Positions 46,006 to 58,985 of a DNA stretch of 64,000 bases are shown piece after piece. This DNA comes from Entomortierella parvispora (taxonomy: Eukaryota > Mortierellomycota > Mortierellomycetes > Mortierellales > Mortierellaceae): NCBI GenBank assembly GCA_963573315.1, contig OY752149.1, positions 1,116,001 to 1,180,000 on the forward strand, written 5' to 3'. The notes under the pieces were generated by a model. It was not told the origin of the DNA. It saw only the letters and a list, made by a program, of their open reading frames with translations, and made no database searches. The translations under genes were made by a program, and so were the position numbers. The stretch's first letter is position 1. The number at the start of each line of letters is the position of its first letter.

Positions 46006-46013
46006 TCACGTGA
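46006..46013. promoter_or_regulatory. TCACGTGA palindrome (E-box type)
   Basis: A perfect octamer TCACGTGA lies 84 bp before the TRAPPC12 ATG. It is the binding site type of Cbf1/bHLH factors in fungi. Use of this site is inferred from position only. Confidence 0.35.
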
Positions 46014-46089
46014 GCGCGAAGTGATTTGTTCCTCGAGACGTGAATGCATGCATCACATCTCTCGACATCATTCTGCCGGTGTCGCCACA

Positions 46090-48894
46090 ATGTCGCGTAG
46101 TATTCCCTTCGAAGACCCTTTGTTGCATCCATCAACTCCACCTACCGAGCCAACAGCTGCGCCTACGCAGCAGATTCTGCCACCACAAACAGCAAAACAG
46201 GTTGATGATGGACCCATCCCATTCGCCGCCTCGCCATCGACGGGAGACGATGCCGTCTTTTCACCACCTCCATTCCACAGCACTACTCTGTCTAGCCGAG
46301 TAGCAACACCATCCGCTACTTTAGTACCGACGGCAGCCAATGCTGCAAATGTCCCCCCATTTGACGATCCTCTACAGTTAGCATTCGGGGACCATTTGGA
46401 AAAGAGTCAGGTATCAGCTCCATCACCTCGGCAACCGTCGCCTAATATTGGTATCCCGCCCTCGAACCACAACATGCCGACCGAATTCCCGACTCATATG
46501 GCATCACCCCCACTGCCACAACGACCGCCATCCATGGGAGGAACGAGCTTCTCAGCATTCCAAGCATTCTCCACCGCCTTGCAGCCCACTGTTAGTGAAA
46601 CCCCTTCTTCAACATCTGCTTCTGGAGCAGACACCCCAACTCAAGAGGAGTCCTCAAGCACGATCCCACTCAACAATGACAGTGCATTGTCTCTCCCACC
46701 ACTATACCCCGGTACCGTTGGGTTGGGTTTAGGGGCGTATGATCATACTACGCAACAATCGGCATCGGGAACTGGAGCATCAGGCCAATGGGGGAACAGG
46801 CGACTGTCTTTGGGCGTATCGACGAATCCATCCGGTATTATAAACACCCAGGACATGCCCGATATGATCCAGCAGGAGCTGAAGAGCCCCGAGCAAGAAT
46901 CAGAAGTCGGACATCATCTTTTGTCTGAGGTTCACCGGGGCTTTACCTCACCTCGACAGGAACAGCTGATTTCTCCGACCGCCCAACAGCAACTTCATAT
47001 CAAACCCACAGAGAGCATTGGAAAGGAACATTCTGGGTAACTAGACTTTGATTTAATTTTGGTTAATGGAGAATCTCTTTAAAATGGTCGCTGCAGATTT
47101 GGACTGATATCTCTCTGTGGTCTAGTCTTCGATCTCCGAGCTTCGCAGTGCCCCAAAGTCCCATGCGACCTCAGGGATTCCCAATTTTGAACACGGCCAA
47201 CATGTTTCATGAGATCACTATGGTAAGAAAGGTCTTAATATCTCAGTAGCACAATGTCTTCCAGTCCGCGACATTGTATTCACGCAACAGTATCTCTTTA
47301 GGCTGACGCGATGAACGATCTGATGGTGCGACATATCCCCATAGAGCACAGGACATTACGCGACTGGGGCGCGTTGACAGAGGCAGAGCAACGTCAAGCT
47401 TCACGCTCGGAAATTTTGCATGAGCTTACGGTGAGAACAAGAGACAAGGGAAAATGCCTCACCATGCTTCGATGATAATATATTGCACGGTACTAATATG
47501 ACCGTAAATGCTTAGATCAATAACTCATGGAGGGCAATGACGCGCTACACTCGGTCACAAATTCTTGCGACGCCCTCAGACAGGATTGTGGACCTAATCA
47601 ACGTAAGTAGCGACAGGAAATGGTGCCAGTATATGCAACATGCGAATGGGATGTCGGTGCTAATCACTCGACGTTATGATGTTTAGCTATGGTACGCACG
47701 ACTCCTAGCCCTCACAAAACTTGGTCAGTACGAGATGGCACAGGCGGAGTTGGATCAGCTGGGCGACTTGCGAGGTCCTCAGTACCGATTTGAAAGCTAT
47801 CCTCCCGATACTTTCAGCTCCAGCCCAGACTTTCAAACTAACGAACAACAGCAAGGAGGATTGCTAAAGAGAGGCAGCATGGTCCCATTTGAGTTGCTTG
47901 TGCTGAGAGCCAGATTACAAGGATACCTTGGAGATATCTACGAGGCGATTGACCAGTTTTATGATTTGATCCTCCTTTGTAAAAAGGTGATGGTCCACAT
48001 GTGCCAAGACTTCGTGTACCGGAAGGTTCCTATCAACGATGATGATGTTAATGCTATTTTTCTCTTTGAATAGTTTGAGGCAATCTGCAGAGTTGGGGAG
48101 GATGTTACTGGGGAACGGCAATGGCTTGATTTATCAGGACAGCTCCACCTGATGGTTTTAAACTACCTTATTGAACTCAAAGATTACCCTGCGGCTACCA
48201 AGCATGCTCGGGATCTCGCCAAACGGTACCCACACGACATCAACTTTCATTCTGGATTGGGAAGACTTTATCTCCAATTGGGCGATTTGGACCGTGCTCA
48301 GAGTATATTCCAAGGAGTTGAAGATCTGGGGAAAGCGTTGCCTGTTGATGGAAAAGAGCAATCCCATTTCAAGCTGCAGTTGATTATGAACAGGTAAGAC
48401 AGCTTTATTGCTATTATATCTCATACCTTGGTGTCCTTTAATGGCTGCTCATTATGAACTTTTTTGCTGTTTTATAGGGCCCTGCTCGCAGTCGCTATGG
48501 GTGAATGGATCAGTGCTAAAAATGCATTCGAGGAAGTTTTGGTCCAAGAGCCCGAAAACTTGGTTGTAAGTTCTTCTTGCCAGTCACTTGCGATTTGAAT
48601 CCATTGAATACGATGCTAAAGCTACGATTTTTTTTTGCACCATATACATAGGCCACCAACAACCTTGCTGTCTGTGAGCTGTATGCAGGTCAATTGAACG
48701 ATGCTATCCCAAGAATCGAAAAACTGATGTTTGCGTACCCTACGTCTGCAGGCACGAGTGAGCCTCTCGTGTTCAACATGGCCACTCTCTATGAACTAAG
48801 GACCGAGGGGTCATTGAAGAGGAAGCAACAGATGCTGGTGGAGGTGTCTCAGTGGGCTGGAGATCAGTTCAATGTGGGCGTGTTCAAGCTCTAG
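46090..48894 (+). CDS. TRAPPC12: TRAPP complex subunit 12-like TPR protein
   Basis: Eight exons (46090-47036, 47126-47222, 47302-47430, 47516-47602, 47687-47986, 48074-48393, 48478-48565, 48652-48894) give 736 residues. TRAPPC12 belongs to the TRAPP III complex, which acts in ER-Golgi trafficking and autophagy. Residues 1-310 are Pro/Ser/Thr/Gln-rich and disordered. The conserved part starts near HEITMADAMNDLM and HRTLRDWGALTEAEQR, then WYARLLALTKLGQYEMAQ. TPR repeats follow (DYPAATKHARDLAKRYP, FHSGLGRLYLQLGDLDRAQ, NNLAVCELYAGQLNDAI) and the end resembles the family (FNMATLYELRTEGSLKRKQ). An in-frame ATG at 46048 would add 14 residues; the ATG at 46090 has the better context. Confidence 0.87.
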
Positions 48895-49828
48895 GTAGAA
48901 GATGGCTGTGCTCTGTCGATGTTTTTAACCACTTAATAAACATGAATGCAGCAACAAGTGCTAGTACAGAATGAAAATGTATGGGTAGGAGTTTGTGGGA
49001 AGAAATGATGAAGGATGGTTGGGTGAAGGTTGGAGAGGAGAGAGCGAATGTGGCCGATCTCGCAGATCACAGATCACAAACCAAACAGATCGAGATATCC
49101 GAGATGTTCTCCAGTCTTTTGAAGCAGAGTATGAGTAAAGGGACAGATGGAGAATGAGGGACTGTGAGTGCTGCAGTGGTAGTGGCACCACGATCCGTTC
49201 GCCCTGTTGGTTCCGAGCAGCGAGATGATCAAGCAAGGAAGAGACGGAAATCCACACGCGCAAGAAGAGGAGAGGAGAGTGGCCCAATCAAGACGCGTGC
49301 TGAGAGGGTGATGCGATCGATGGTGCCATCGCACGGCGATGTTGTGCTTTCGGGTTTGTGTGACGAAGTGACTGCTGGTGGAAATTGTGTCCGAAGAAAG
49401 TTGATGATCAGTTCTCTCTGTGAGAGGGGGATCAGACCTCACACGCGCGTTGGGTTTAACTCTTGGACTGTGCCTGGCCGATGAACGCACTGATTGCTCC
49501 AAGAAGATATGATTCTTCCAGCTCTCTCCCCCTATGGCGCTCCCCTCAAATGATGCCATTGGCAATCTCGGACATGGCGACAGCGGGCAGCGCAGACCCA
49601 CTCTTCTGCGTCCTCTTATAAACCTCCTCTCGGTCTTTTCTTCCCTTTCTCTTCTTTTTCTTCTTTTCTACACTCGCTTCCTGCTAGATTTTATTTTTCT
49701 TCCTTCCTCTTCCTCCCCCTCTTCTCCTCACGCATCTTTTATATCCTGTATCATATCTCTTCCTCCCCATCTCTCCCTGTCTCTTGCCTGTTTGTTTTTA
49801 TCTTCCTGTAATATCCTCTTTGTAAAAA
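48895..49828. promoter_or_regulatory. TRAPPC12 3' region and MET5 promoter
   Basis: No gene is seen in 934 bp. The last 230 bp before MET5 are CT-rich with TTCTTCC repeats and lead straight into the ATG at 49829. The AATAAA-like sequence near 48935 may end the TRAPPC12 mRNA. No CACGTG box, a common feature of yeast MET promoters, was found. Confidence 0.5.
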
Positions 49829-52800
49829 ATGGTTTCCACCTCTGTCGACGCCCTGGCTCAGGCCGCATTTGCCTCGTCCGAGTCCATCTTTGCTGTCGAT
49901 TCGCCCAGCTCACACCCCTCCCGGACCATTGAAAGCCTCGGAGATAAATACACTATCTCGAACCAGTCCCCTGCTGTGACCACCCTTCAGGCCAATGCCG
50001 ATCCCTTCCACAAAGTCCAAGAATCGGCGGCGGTCAACAAGGATTTGACCTCTGTCCTGGCTACTTCGGACGTCCTCTTGCCCGCCATCCCCCATCTCTT
50101 CAAGATTGCCTCCCAGAGATCTGCAGTTGTTGTTCATGTTGAAACCAAGGAGCGGGAATCAGAGAGCCATCACAGCGGCATTAGCAACGGCGCGACAAAG
50201 ACTGGATTTGTTCCTTCCCACGCTGATTTGATGGCAGTGCGTCAAACTGGATTTGCCATCCTGACCTCGGACAACGCTCAGACAGCCTTTGATCTGGCCT
50301 TGGTGTCTCAGGCAGCTGCTGTTCAGACCAGCACTCCGTTTTTGAACGCTACGAATGCATCGGCAACGAAGAGCGATAAGGTTGTTTTGGACCATCAGAA
50401 GGTGGCACCTGCCTTGGTTTCGGAGCAGGATCTGGCTGCACACAAGGAGCACCAGACTGCTGTGAGCGAGATCTCGTTGTCGTCTTTGTACTTGAACCCT
50501 ACGCCTGCTGCTGCCGCCGAAGCTGCTGCCGATACCCCCTCGACAGCTGTAGCAGCAGCAGCTACACCCGAGGAGATCTACAGCAAGGTCGAGAAGTTGT
50601 TGCTGACTCTCCAAAATCACACTGGCCGTGCGTATCGCCCCATTGAATATCAAGGTAACGAATCGTTTTTTGTTATGTTTCAATATAAGATCGATTTGCA
50701 CTGCGATTGTGGTCCATCTCAAGAGGAACAACGGAACAGGAGCAGGAGCGCGGTGCGTGAACACACATCAACCTTAATGGCGACAGAGATGCAGTCCAGC
50801 CGAACAGCGAAATCAAACGCCCAAATGACGAATCTGTTGGACGCTACATTTTCTGCACACAATTCCCGAGGAGAACTGAAAAGATCAGTCACACTGCACA
50901 CAGAGTCACTAAACGTTTCCTGTGCATATTCTTTGATTCATCATAGGCCCTGCCAACCCAAAGACAGTCGTAGTCTCCCTGGCCATCGGATCCACCGGTC
51001 TTGAGCACACCCTCCAGGCCCACCACGCCGATGTTGGCCACATCAAGGTCTACCTCTACCGCCCTTGGTCCGAACGTCACTTCCTTGAGGCTCTCCCAAC
51101 CTCCGTGGAGCGGGTTCTCGTCTACGAACAGGCCCCTGCCTCTCACACTGCCTGGACTCCTCTCTTCCTTGATGTCTCTGCCTCTTTCCACTCGGCCGAG
51201 GCTGCTTGGGAGGGAGCCATCCCCAAGATTGTCAGCGCCCGCTACCGCGGATCCGGTGCCGATCTCTCCCAGGCTGATCTCAAGGCTGGTCTTATTTCGG
51301 ACAAGCCTCAATTGATCATCAACCCCAGCTATGTTGCCGCCGCTCATCACAACACTTCTCATGTTGTCAGCGAGGCCGATGTGGACACTCCTTACCTTCA
51401 GATGTTGACCCAAGTCTTTGCCGATCGACTCAACATTGAAAATGGAATCAAGACAGACTCTGTCTGGGGTGCAAGCAAGCAGTCTCCCGAGTTTGGTTAC
51501 GGTACCTTGGTGACCAAGGTCGCCGCCCGTGCTCGTTTTGCCGAGTTGGTCTCCAAGACTGTCCAGGATTCTTCCCTCAAGATCTCTGAACAGCTCCGCA
51601 AGGCCTTGACTCAGTGGCACTTGAACCGATCTGACAGCAAATTGGCGAAGCGTCATGGAGATGAGGCCATTCTCCTTTTGCACGAGGCCAAGGAGAGCTT
51701 GGTCGGATCTTTGGCTGAGATCAGCGCCCAGTCGAGCCAGTTTGTTAAGCCTTCCCACTGGTTGATCGGTGCCGATGCATGGGCTTACGATATTGCCAAC
51801 TCTGGAGTCCATCATGTCGTCTCCTCCAACGCTGACATCAACTTGTTGATCCTCGACACGGAACCTTACACTGCTCGCACTCAGAACCCCGAGAACCGCA
51901 AGAAGGATATTGGTCTTTACGCCATGAATTACGGCTCGGTCTTTGTTGCCTCCGTCGCCGTTTACTCGAGCTACTCTCAGGTCTTGCATGCTTTGATTGA
52001 GGCTGATCAGTTCCAAGGACCCTCGATCGTGCTCGCTTACTTGCCTCGCCCCGATGAGGAGAATGTCTCGCCCATCACTGTCTTGAAGGAAACCAAGTTG
52101 GCTGTCGATACTGGTTACTGGCCTCTTTACCGCTGGAACCCTTCTTTGGATGAGAAGGGCGAGGAGCCTTTCCGCCTGGATTCTGAGCGTATCAAGCTTG
52201 ATCTCCAGCACTTCCTTGAGCGCGAGAACCACCTCTCTTTAATTCTCCAGCAGAACCCCGATGTTGCCCGCACGCTCACGCACTCGATTGAATCCGAGGC
52301 AAAGGCTCGCGATGCCGCCTTGAAGAAGAAGGCCAAGGACGACTTTGCAAAGTTGATGGGTGGTCTTGGTGGCCCACCAGTCTTGATCCTCTTTGGTTCC
52401 GATGGTAGCAACGGTGAGGGTCTTGCCAAGCGTCTTGTCAAGGGTGCCAAGCTCCGTAACCTCTCTGCTCGCTATGTGGCCATGGATGATGTCTCGATCG
52501 ACGACTTGACCTTGGAGAAGCATGTCATCTTTGTTGTCAGTACCGCCGGTCAAGGAGAGTTCCCTGTCAACGCCCGTGAGTTCTGGAAGGCCTTGAGCGC
52601 CACTACCGAGTTGGGTGTTTCCGAGACCAAATTTGCCGTCTTTGGTTTGGGTGATTCTCACTACTGGCCTCGCGAGGAGGACGCCATCTTTTACAACCGT
52701 CCCTCCAAGGAGCTTCATGCCAAGCTTGTGGAGTTGGGTGCTACCCCCTTGGTCGATTTGGGTCTCGGAAACGATCAGGATGCTGACGCTTATGAGACTG

Positions 52801-54669
52801 CCTGGGCTACTTGGGAGCCTCAGCTTTGGGAGTCTCTTGGATGCAAGCCATTGGAGGGTGTTGTGGAGGAGCCCAAGAAATCGGCTGATGATGCCATGAA
52901 GATTGAGTCAAACTATCTTCGTGGTACCATTGCTGAGGGTCTTCTCGATGAGACCACTGGACAGCTCCGTGCCGAGGCTGATACCAAATTGACCAAATTC
53001 CACGGTATTTACCAGCAAGATGATCGTGATTTGAGAGAGGAGCGCAAGAAGCAGGGATTGGAGAAGGCCTTCTCTTTCATGGTCCGTGTCCGTATCCCCG
53101 GTGGTGTGGCTACTCCTGCTCAATGGTTGGCTATGGACAGCATCTCGGATGTTACTGCCAATGGAACTTTGAAGTTGACGACCCGTCAGGCTTTCCAGTT
53201 CCATGGTATCTTGAAGCGCAACTTGAAGAAGAACATTCAATTGATCAACAAGTCGTTGCTCGACACCATCGCTGCCTGCGGTGATGTGAACCGTAACATC
53301 ATGTGCAACCCCAACCCTCACCAGTCGGATCTCCACAAACAGGTCAATGACTTTGCCACGGATCTGTCTGCTCATCTCTTGCCCAAGACTTCGGCCTACC
53401 GCGAGATCTGGCTTGATCAGAAGTTGGTCAAGGGTGAGGCCGTGGTTGACCATGAGCCCCTCTATGGAGCCACTTATCTGCCCCGAAAGTTCAAGATTGG
53501 TAAGTGATAATCTGTTTATTATGATTTATTATTGATGTATTTTCTTTATTTTGTTTTCAAAATCTAACCATGTTGCATTCTCTTCCATTTTGTCTATGAT
53601 AGTCGTCGCCGTTCCTCCCAACAACGATGTCGATGTCTTTGCTCACGATCTCGGTTATATTGCCATTACCAACAAGGATGGCTCTTTGGCCGGTTTCAAC
53701 GTCACTGTTGGTGGTGGTATGGGTATGACTCACGGCAACAAGAAGACCTATCCCCGCCTTGGCGACCTCATTGCCTTCTGCACACCCGAGCAGGCCATTG
53801 AGACCGGAGAGAAGGTCATGTTGGTCCAGCGTGATTTCGGTGATCGCATGAACCGCAAGCACGCCCGTCTGAAGTACACCATCGATGACCGTGGTATCGA
53901 GTGGTTCAAGGCCGAGCTCCAGTCGCGCCTGCCCTTCCAGCTTCAAGAGCCCCGTCCCTTCAAGTTCCTCGATAACGCCGATCGTTATGGATGGACTCAG
54001 GGCCAGGACACGCTTTGGCACTACTGCTGTTATATCGAGAACGGTCGTGTCAAGGACACGCCTGCTGAGCCCCACAAGACTGGTCTTCGCGAGATTGCAA
54101 AGATCCATCAGGGCGAGTTCCGCTTGACGCCTAACCAGCACTTGATCATTGCCAACGTCAAAGCCTCGGAGAAGGCCAAGATTCAGTCCATGTTGGAGCA
54201 GTACAAGTTGGACAAGCTCAACTACACCGGCGCAATGCTGAACTCGATGGCTTGTGTGGCTTTCCCCACTTGCAGTTTGGCCATGGCTGAGTCTGAGCGT
54301 TACCTGCCCTCGCTCGTGAGCTTGCTCGAGTCGACGATCGAGGAGGTTGGATTGAGGGACGACGCCATCACGATCCGTATGACAGGTTGTCCCAACGGAT
54401 GTGCTCGTCCCTATGTGGCCGAGATTGCCTTTGTAGGCAAGGCCTTTGGAGCTTACAACGTCTACTTGGGAGGTGGCCATCACGGACAGCGTCTGAACAA
54501 GCTTTACAAGGAGTCATTGACAGAACCCGAGATCGTGGCTGAATTGACGCCTATGATCCGTCGGTATGCCCACGAGCGTTTGGAGGGCGAACATTTCGGT
54601 GACTTTGTGATCCGTGTTGGTATCATCAAAGCGACCTTGAGCGGAAAGACCTTCCACGATCTTTCATAG
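49829..54669 (+). CDS. MET5: Sulfite reductase (NADPH) hemoprotein beta subunit
   Basis: Three exons (49829-50654, 50947-53499, 53603-54669) give 1481 residues, close to yeast Met5. With the flavoprotein Met10 it reduces sulfite to sulfide for cysteine and methionine synthesis in the cytosol. The N-terminal 700 residues resemble the pyruvate-ferredoxin-oxidoreductase-like region of Met5. A flavodoxin-like domain starts near 750 ([41 protein letters not shown]). The siroheme/4Fe-4S part covers about 980-1470, with [28 protein letters not shown], and cluster cysteines in CVAFPTC (near 1344) and TGCPNGC (near 1387). Intron 1 is the longest (292 nt) and happens to stay open, so frames running through it mislead. 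Codon use is strongly biased, suggesting high expression. Confidence 0.95.
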
Positions 54670-55015
54670 AGTATTCTTTCGTTTATCATCATTGCTTCTG
54701 TTCTTGTTCTTTATTTTTTCGCCCAATACCATTAATAAAAATCATATAAAGAACCACAGACCCAAGAGACGCTAGAGAGATGTATGGACCTATGAAGATC
54801 TCTTAGAAAAGGAAGGACATTTCAAAAAACTCAAAAAATAGCAAAGCGATGACATCTCTAGGCAGTTTCTGGCGAGGAGTAAGGGAGAACATGGTAAACA
54901 GAAAAGTTCATCAGAGTGGGCATCTGTTCGGAATGACCGTCTATTTAATAAAGAAAAAAAAATATGGATATGGAGGGGTGTACATGGGCAAGGAAGCAAC
55001 CGGTATAGCAAGCCC
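54670..55015. other. Convergent 3' regions of MET5 and ZNF277-like gene
   Basis: The stops face each other across 346 bp. AATAAA-type signals occur on the plus strand near 54734 (ATTAATAAAAATC) and on the minus strand near 54944-54950. No gene is seen. Confidence 0.5.
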
Positions 55016-56743
55016 TTAGATGACGATCTCGTCATCATCCTCATCATCCTCATCGTCATCAGACAAATCAGACCGGTCCGACTCAACTTCTTCCGCATCG
55101 TCAGACTCTTCCTCTCCAAAGATCATCAGCAAGGGATCGTTCTCGAGCATCGGCAGCAAAAACTGTGCATCCTTCCAGAAATCCGTTTCCAAATCTGGAA
55201 TCTTGGCTCCGCATCCCGACTCGTTCAAATGTTTGACCAATCCCTCCTCACCCTCCTGGGGATTTAAGCACGAGAAGCAAACGCCCAGAAGAGTCTGTCG
55301 ACGGATATAATTGACCAAGGAAATAGTCTGGTAAAAGTTCAACCCCATCCGATGACGTTCTCCATCCAGATCGAATCCGTGCGCTTCCTTCATATGATCT
55401 CGAGTCGACTGAGCCGAGGGGAAATAGGTGGCCTCAAACAAACACTTTGTTTTTTCCTCCTCCAAAGCATCATCCCAATCGGCCCAAGAGTCATCTCGAC
55501 GATCGTCGTCTGAATCGTAACGATCGTGCTCAAAATTCTCCCAGTTCTTGCCAGGCTCTAGGTAGTTGATCACGTAAAATTGATCATAGAGACGGTTCCG
55601 AGCACTGATCTTGAAGTGCTTCTTTTTGCGCATGTGCTTCCGGAGGACTGCAGGGGATGTAAATGTCTTTTCGCAGTACAGGCACCGAAGTCTAAACAAT
55701 TGAAATGGAAAAAAGATGAGTATTGATGATCTATATATGAAATTTAACAAGAATTTAAGATGTTTCCTTTCCTTACCCTGTCAATTTGGCCTCCAACATG
55801 TCCAAGAACTCGTTCACGTTCACCAAGTTGTCAGGAAGTCCAATGTTGAAGTTGTGCTCCGCAAACATATGCTTGAAGAGGATGGTTCTAAACATTTTCG
55901 AAATAAAAACTGTCAGTAAAGAAGTAAAGAACGGTCTCCATGATCGCCTGACAAAATTCTTATCAGGGTGGTCGTGTTTGCCTCTCCTTTCATCCTAAAA
56001 GCTTACCTGTTCTCGCATACGTTCTTGCAGAAAAGACACTTGCGCTTCAATTTTGCTTCCTCATTGCGCTCCTTTTCCTGAAGCTTTAGAATCTCGTTCA
56101 ACTTTTCCCGTTGGATCTCATCTCTCAGAGTCCTGTCCGCGACTGAGACTGACGGGTCAATTGTATAGAAGTCCTCGCCTTCCTCCTTGACAGCCACGTT
56201 CTCGAGTCCCTTGGCCTCGATCTCCTCTGCCCAATGGCTGAGATAACGCTCCAACAAAATAAACATATGGTGAATATTCTTGAAGCTGATCTTGTGGGCT
56301 TCTTTCATATGGGCGACCAACGAGGTCGAGTCCGTCAATGGATCCGTCAGGTTGCAGGAGTGGAAAGGGCAGTGGATCATGATTACGGCGTGGTAGGGAG
56401 GTCTTCCCGAGGACGAAGGGAAATCCGATTGGGAAGAATCAGAGTCGCTGGAGAAGGAGCTAGAGCGTGAGCGTGATCCCTTGGGATCCTTTGACTTTTC
56501 AGTGTTGGAGGACGCAGCATCCTTCTTGATATACTTCTTGTTGCTGCTGTGGTGGAGTGGGTTTGACTGGGCCGCCTTTGAAGTTCCAGAGACCTGGGGA
56601 CGGGACTGCTCGCCAGCCTTTGGAGTGATGACTGCAGGTGCAGTAGAGGCAACAGAGGCAAAGGAAACAGGCTTTGGGGCCTGGGGCTTATGGCTGGTGG
56701 AGTTTTTGGAGGTGACGGTAGTCCATTCGCCTTCGTTACTCAT
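55016..56743 (-). CDS. ZNF277-like C2H2 zinc-finger protein
   Basis: Three exons (56743-56007, 55887-55777, 55691-55016) give 507 residues. Residues 1-110 are Ser/Pro/Lys-rich and disordered. Several C2H2-type units are spread through the rest: CPFHSCN...HMKEAHK, CLFCKNVC...HMFAEH, LRCLYCEKTFTSPAVLRKHMRKKKHF, and a diverged one with HMKEAHGF. The order and the DDDRRDDSWADWDD-type acidic insert match the ZNF277 family, whose human member binds Polycomb/ribosomal protein uS5 partners. The C-terminus is a run of Asp/Glu. The role in fungi is not established. The gene is head to head with CDK7 across only 258 bp. Confidence 0.85.
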
Positions 56744-57001
56744 GATGGGCGGTCAGAGTTGGTGATGAGGAAGAGGAGGAAGAGGAGGAGGATAGAAGGG
56801 GTTGTTGGGTCTTGGGCTGGAAGGCGAAAGAGGAAAGAGCAGCGCATCTGACAGGTGGCTTAGCAAGTCATGTGATGTCAAAAAGTGACCCAAGGAATGG
56901 TGGCAACGGGCGACCAGGCAGGTCTTTTTTGAGCTGAGCACTTCTTGTGTCGGTCTGCCACTGCACATTCACTACCGGCAACCACCTTCGCCAAAACGAC
57001 C
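56744..57001. promoter_or_regulatory. 258-bp divergent promoter ZNF277-like / CDK7
   Basis: The two starts are separated by 258 bp, the shortest head-to-head spacing in the window. The ZNF277 side is CT-rich on its coding strand; no TATA box is evident. Confidence 0.5.
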
Positions 57002-58828
57002 ATGAGCCTCGTCAGGAGTCATGCTGAGCAGCAGAATGCTATCGTCTACAAGGACTACAAGAAGGACAGGAAGGTTGGAGAGGGTGCCTATGCCGTCGTT
57101 TACCTCGGTAAGACCCGCATCTCGTCTCGTCTCCTGGACTTGACATGACCTGACGTGTTTAATGCATGCTCATGCTTTGCATCTACTCATGCCGCTCGTC
57201 TCCCTCTTTCTCTCTGTCTATCTCTTTGTACCAACAGGAACACAACTGTCAACGAAGAGAGTTGTCGCCATCAAAAAGATCAAAATCGGACAGTTCAAGG
57301 ACGGCCTTGATATGAGTGCCATCCGAGAAGTAAAAACCCTCCAGGAACTGCGACATCCCAACGTGATCGAGGTAGATCCCTTTGCTCTCTCTGAACTCGG
57401 GCCCCCAAAAGAAAAGCTATCAGCCACTAACGTTGATGATGTTGATACCTTTTATAGCTCATGGAAGTGTACTTTCATAAAACGAACCTCAATCTCGTGC
57501 TAGAATACCTGGAGTCCGACCTGGAGATGATTATCAAGGACAGGAGCATCGTCTTTATGCCCGGCGACGTGAAGCACTGGATGTTGATGACACTCAGGGG
57601 ACTGGACCACTGTCACCGGAATTGGATCTTGCACAGGGTATGCGCATTTGTTCAGGCACCAATCCCTATATCGATCTGTCTCGTCTCTTATGGATTTCTT
57701 GATTACACCCTCAATAGGATATGAAACCAAACAACTTGTTGCTAGGACGGGATGGCCAACTCAAGATTGCTGATTTCGGTTTGGCAAGGGATTTTGGAGA
57801 TCGTGGTCGGCAGCTCACAGCACAGGTCGTAACAAGGTGCGTTTTTGTTGCCAAGTGCTTACGGTTCATATACTCGAGGTGTATATCCAGTTTCTCATCA
57901 GCCTGTTCAACCTGTTTTTCTGTCTAGGTGGTATCGTGCACCTGAATTATTGTTTGGTGCAAGGGAATACGGATATGGAGTCGATATTTGGGCGGTTGGG
58001 TGCATCTTTGCAGAACTACTCTTGAGAAACCCATACCTTCCCGGCAATTCAGACATGGATCAACTGGACACTATGTTCCGTGCTCTTGGAACCCCAACAG
58101 AATCGGAGTGGCCTGTATGTTTGATATTAGTTGGAACCAACCCGTTGGAAACCCCAGGCAAGCAATATTATACTCACCATCGACCACTCCTTTCTTGTTT
58201 TCTTGGATTGGTTTATAGGGCATGTCATCGCTACCCAACTACATGCAAATCAAACACTACCCACGGACGCCCTTGCGATTGTTATTCACAGCTGCCGGAG
58301 CAGAGACGCTGGAGTTATTGGAAAGCATGCTCATTTACGACCCCAACAGGAGGATATCAGCCCGAGAGGTAATGGCCGAGTATCCGTAATCGAAATGTTC
58401 ACGTATAGAGCCATATTGTTGCATGTGCTAACACCTTTTTTTCATTTTGTAGGCCCTCCTTCATCCATACTTCTTTGGCAAACCCAGGCCAACACCACTA
58501 GAGAATCTGCCCAAGCATGTCCGGGAAACACCGGAGGCGGCAAAACTCAAGCGCAAGGCAAATGTTCTGGGTGCGTAACAGTTGGATTGTTCTATGTTTT
58601 TTGCTCTATTTCATGAGGAACAAGAACCCTTTGGATGCCCGGGTCTTTATAGAGAAGGACCGATCACTCCAACCTTTGACATTAACTCGTTTGCGGCCAT
58701 ATAACCACTCTCTCCCTCTTGTTCTCTCTCAACTAACCAAAACAAAAAAAATCTCCTCAACAGGCACTCTTGATCGGATGGCAGACGACACCAAACGCAC
58801 TGCACGCGTGCTCGACTTCAAACAATGA
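57002..58828 (+). CDS. KIN28: Cyclin-dependent kinase 7 / Kin28-like TFIIH kinase
   Basis: Eight exons (57002-57107, 57238-57371, 57458-57637, 57718-57836, 57928-58114, 58219-58368, 58453-58570, 58764-58828) give 352 residues. The kinase phosphorylates the RNA polymerase II C-terminal domain within TFIIH and may activate other CDKs. Motifs: [13 protein letters not shown] (glycine loop), VAIKKIK, the helix C sequence [14 protein letters not shown] in place of PSTAIRE, the catalytic [20 protein letters not shown] and the T-loop [19 protein letters not shown]. This T-loop ([17 protein letters not shown]) is the CDK7 subtype signature. The C-terminal [15 protein letters not shown] also fits Kin28/CDK7. 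Confidence 0.94.
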
Positions 58829-58985
58829 ACAGCAATGGCGCGTCCTGCTCTGTCTAGCGAAACCTCGAACAAAAATTATTAAAAAAAGAAAAAAATTAAA
58901 AAAAAAAAAAGTGGCTGCGATCTTTTTCCTGAAAGTGATCACACCCAAATCTTTGCTTCATTCCTTCCATTCCTCAAACGCGACA

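Noticed and set aside
50655-50946. Retention of MET5 intron 1 as coding sequence
   Set aside because: The intron is open in frame but 292 nt long, so retention would shift the frame of the conserved downstream part.
50889-52232. 447-residue open frame on the minus strand
   Set aside because: It is the antisense shadow of the strongly codon-biased MET5 gene and has no domain.
53557-54483. 308-residue open frame antisense to MET5 exon 3
   Set aside because: It mirrors the sulfite-reductase coding sequence and its composition follows from MET5 codon bias.
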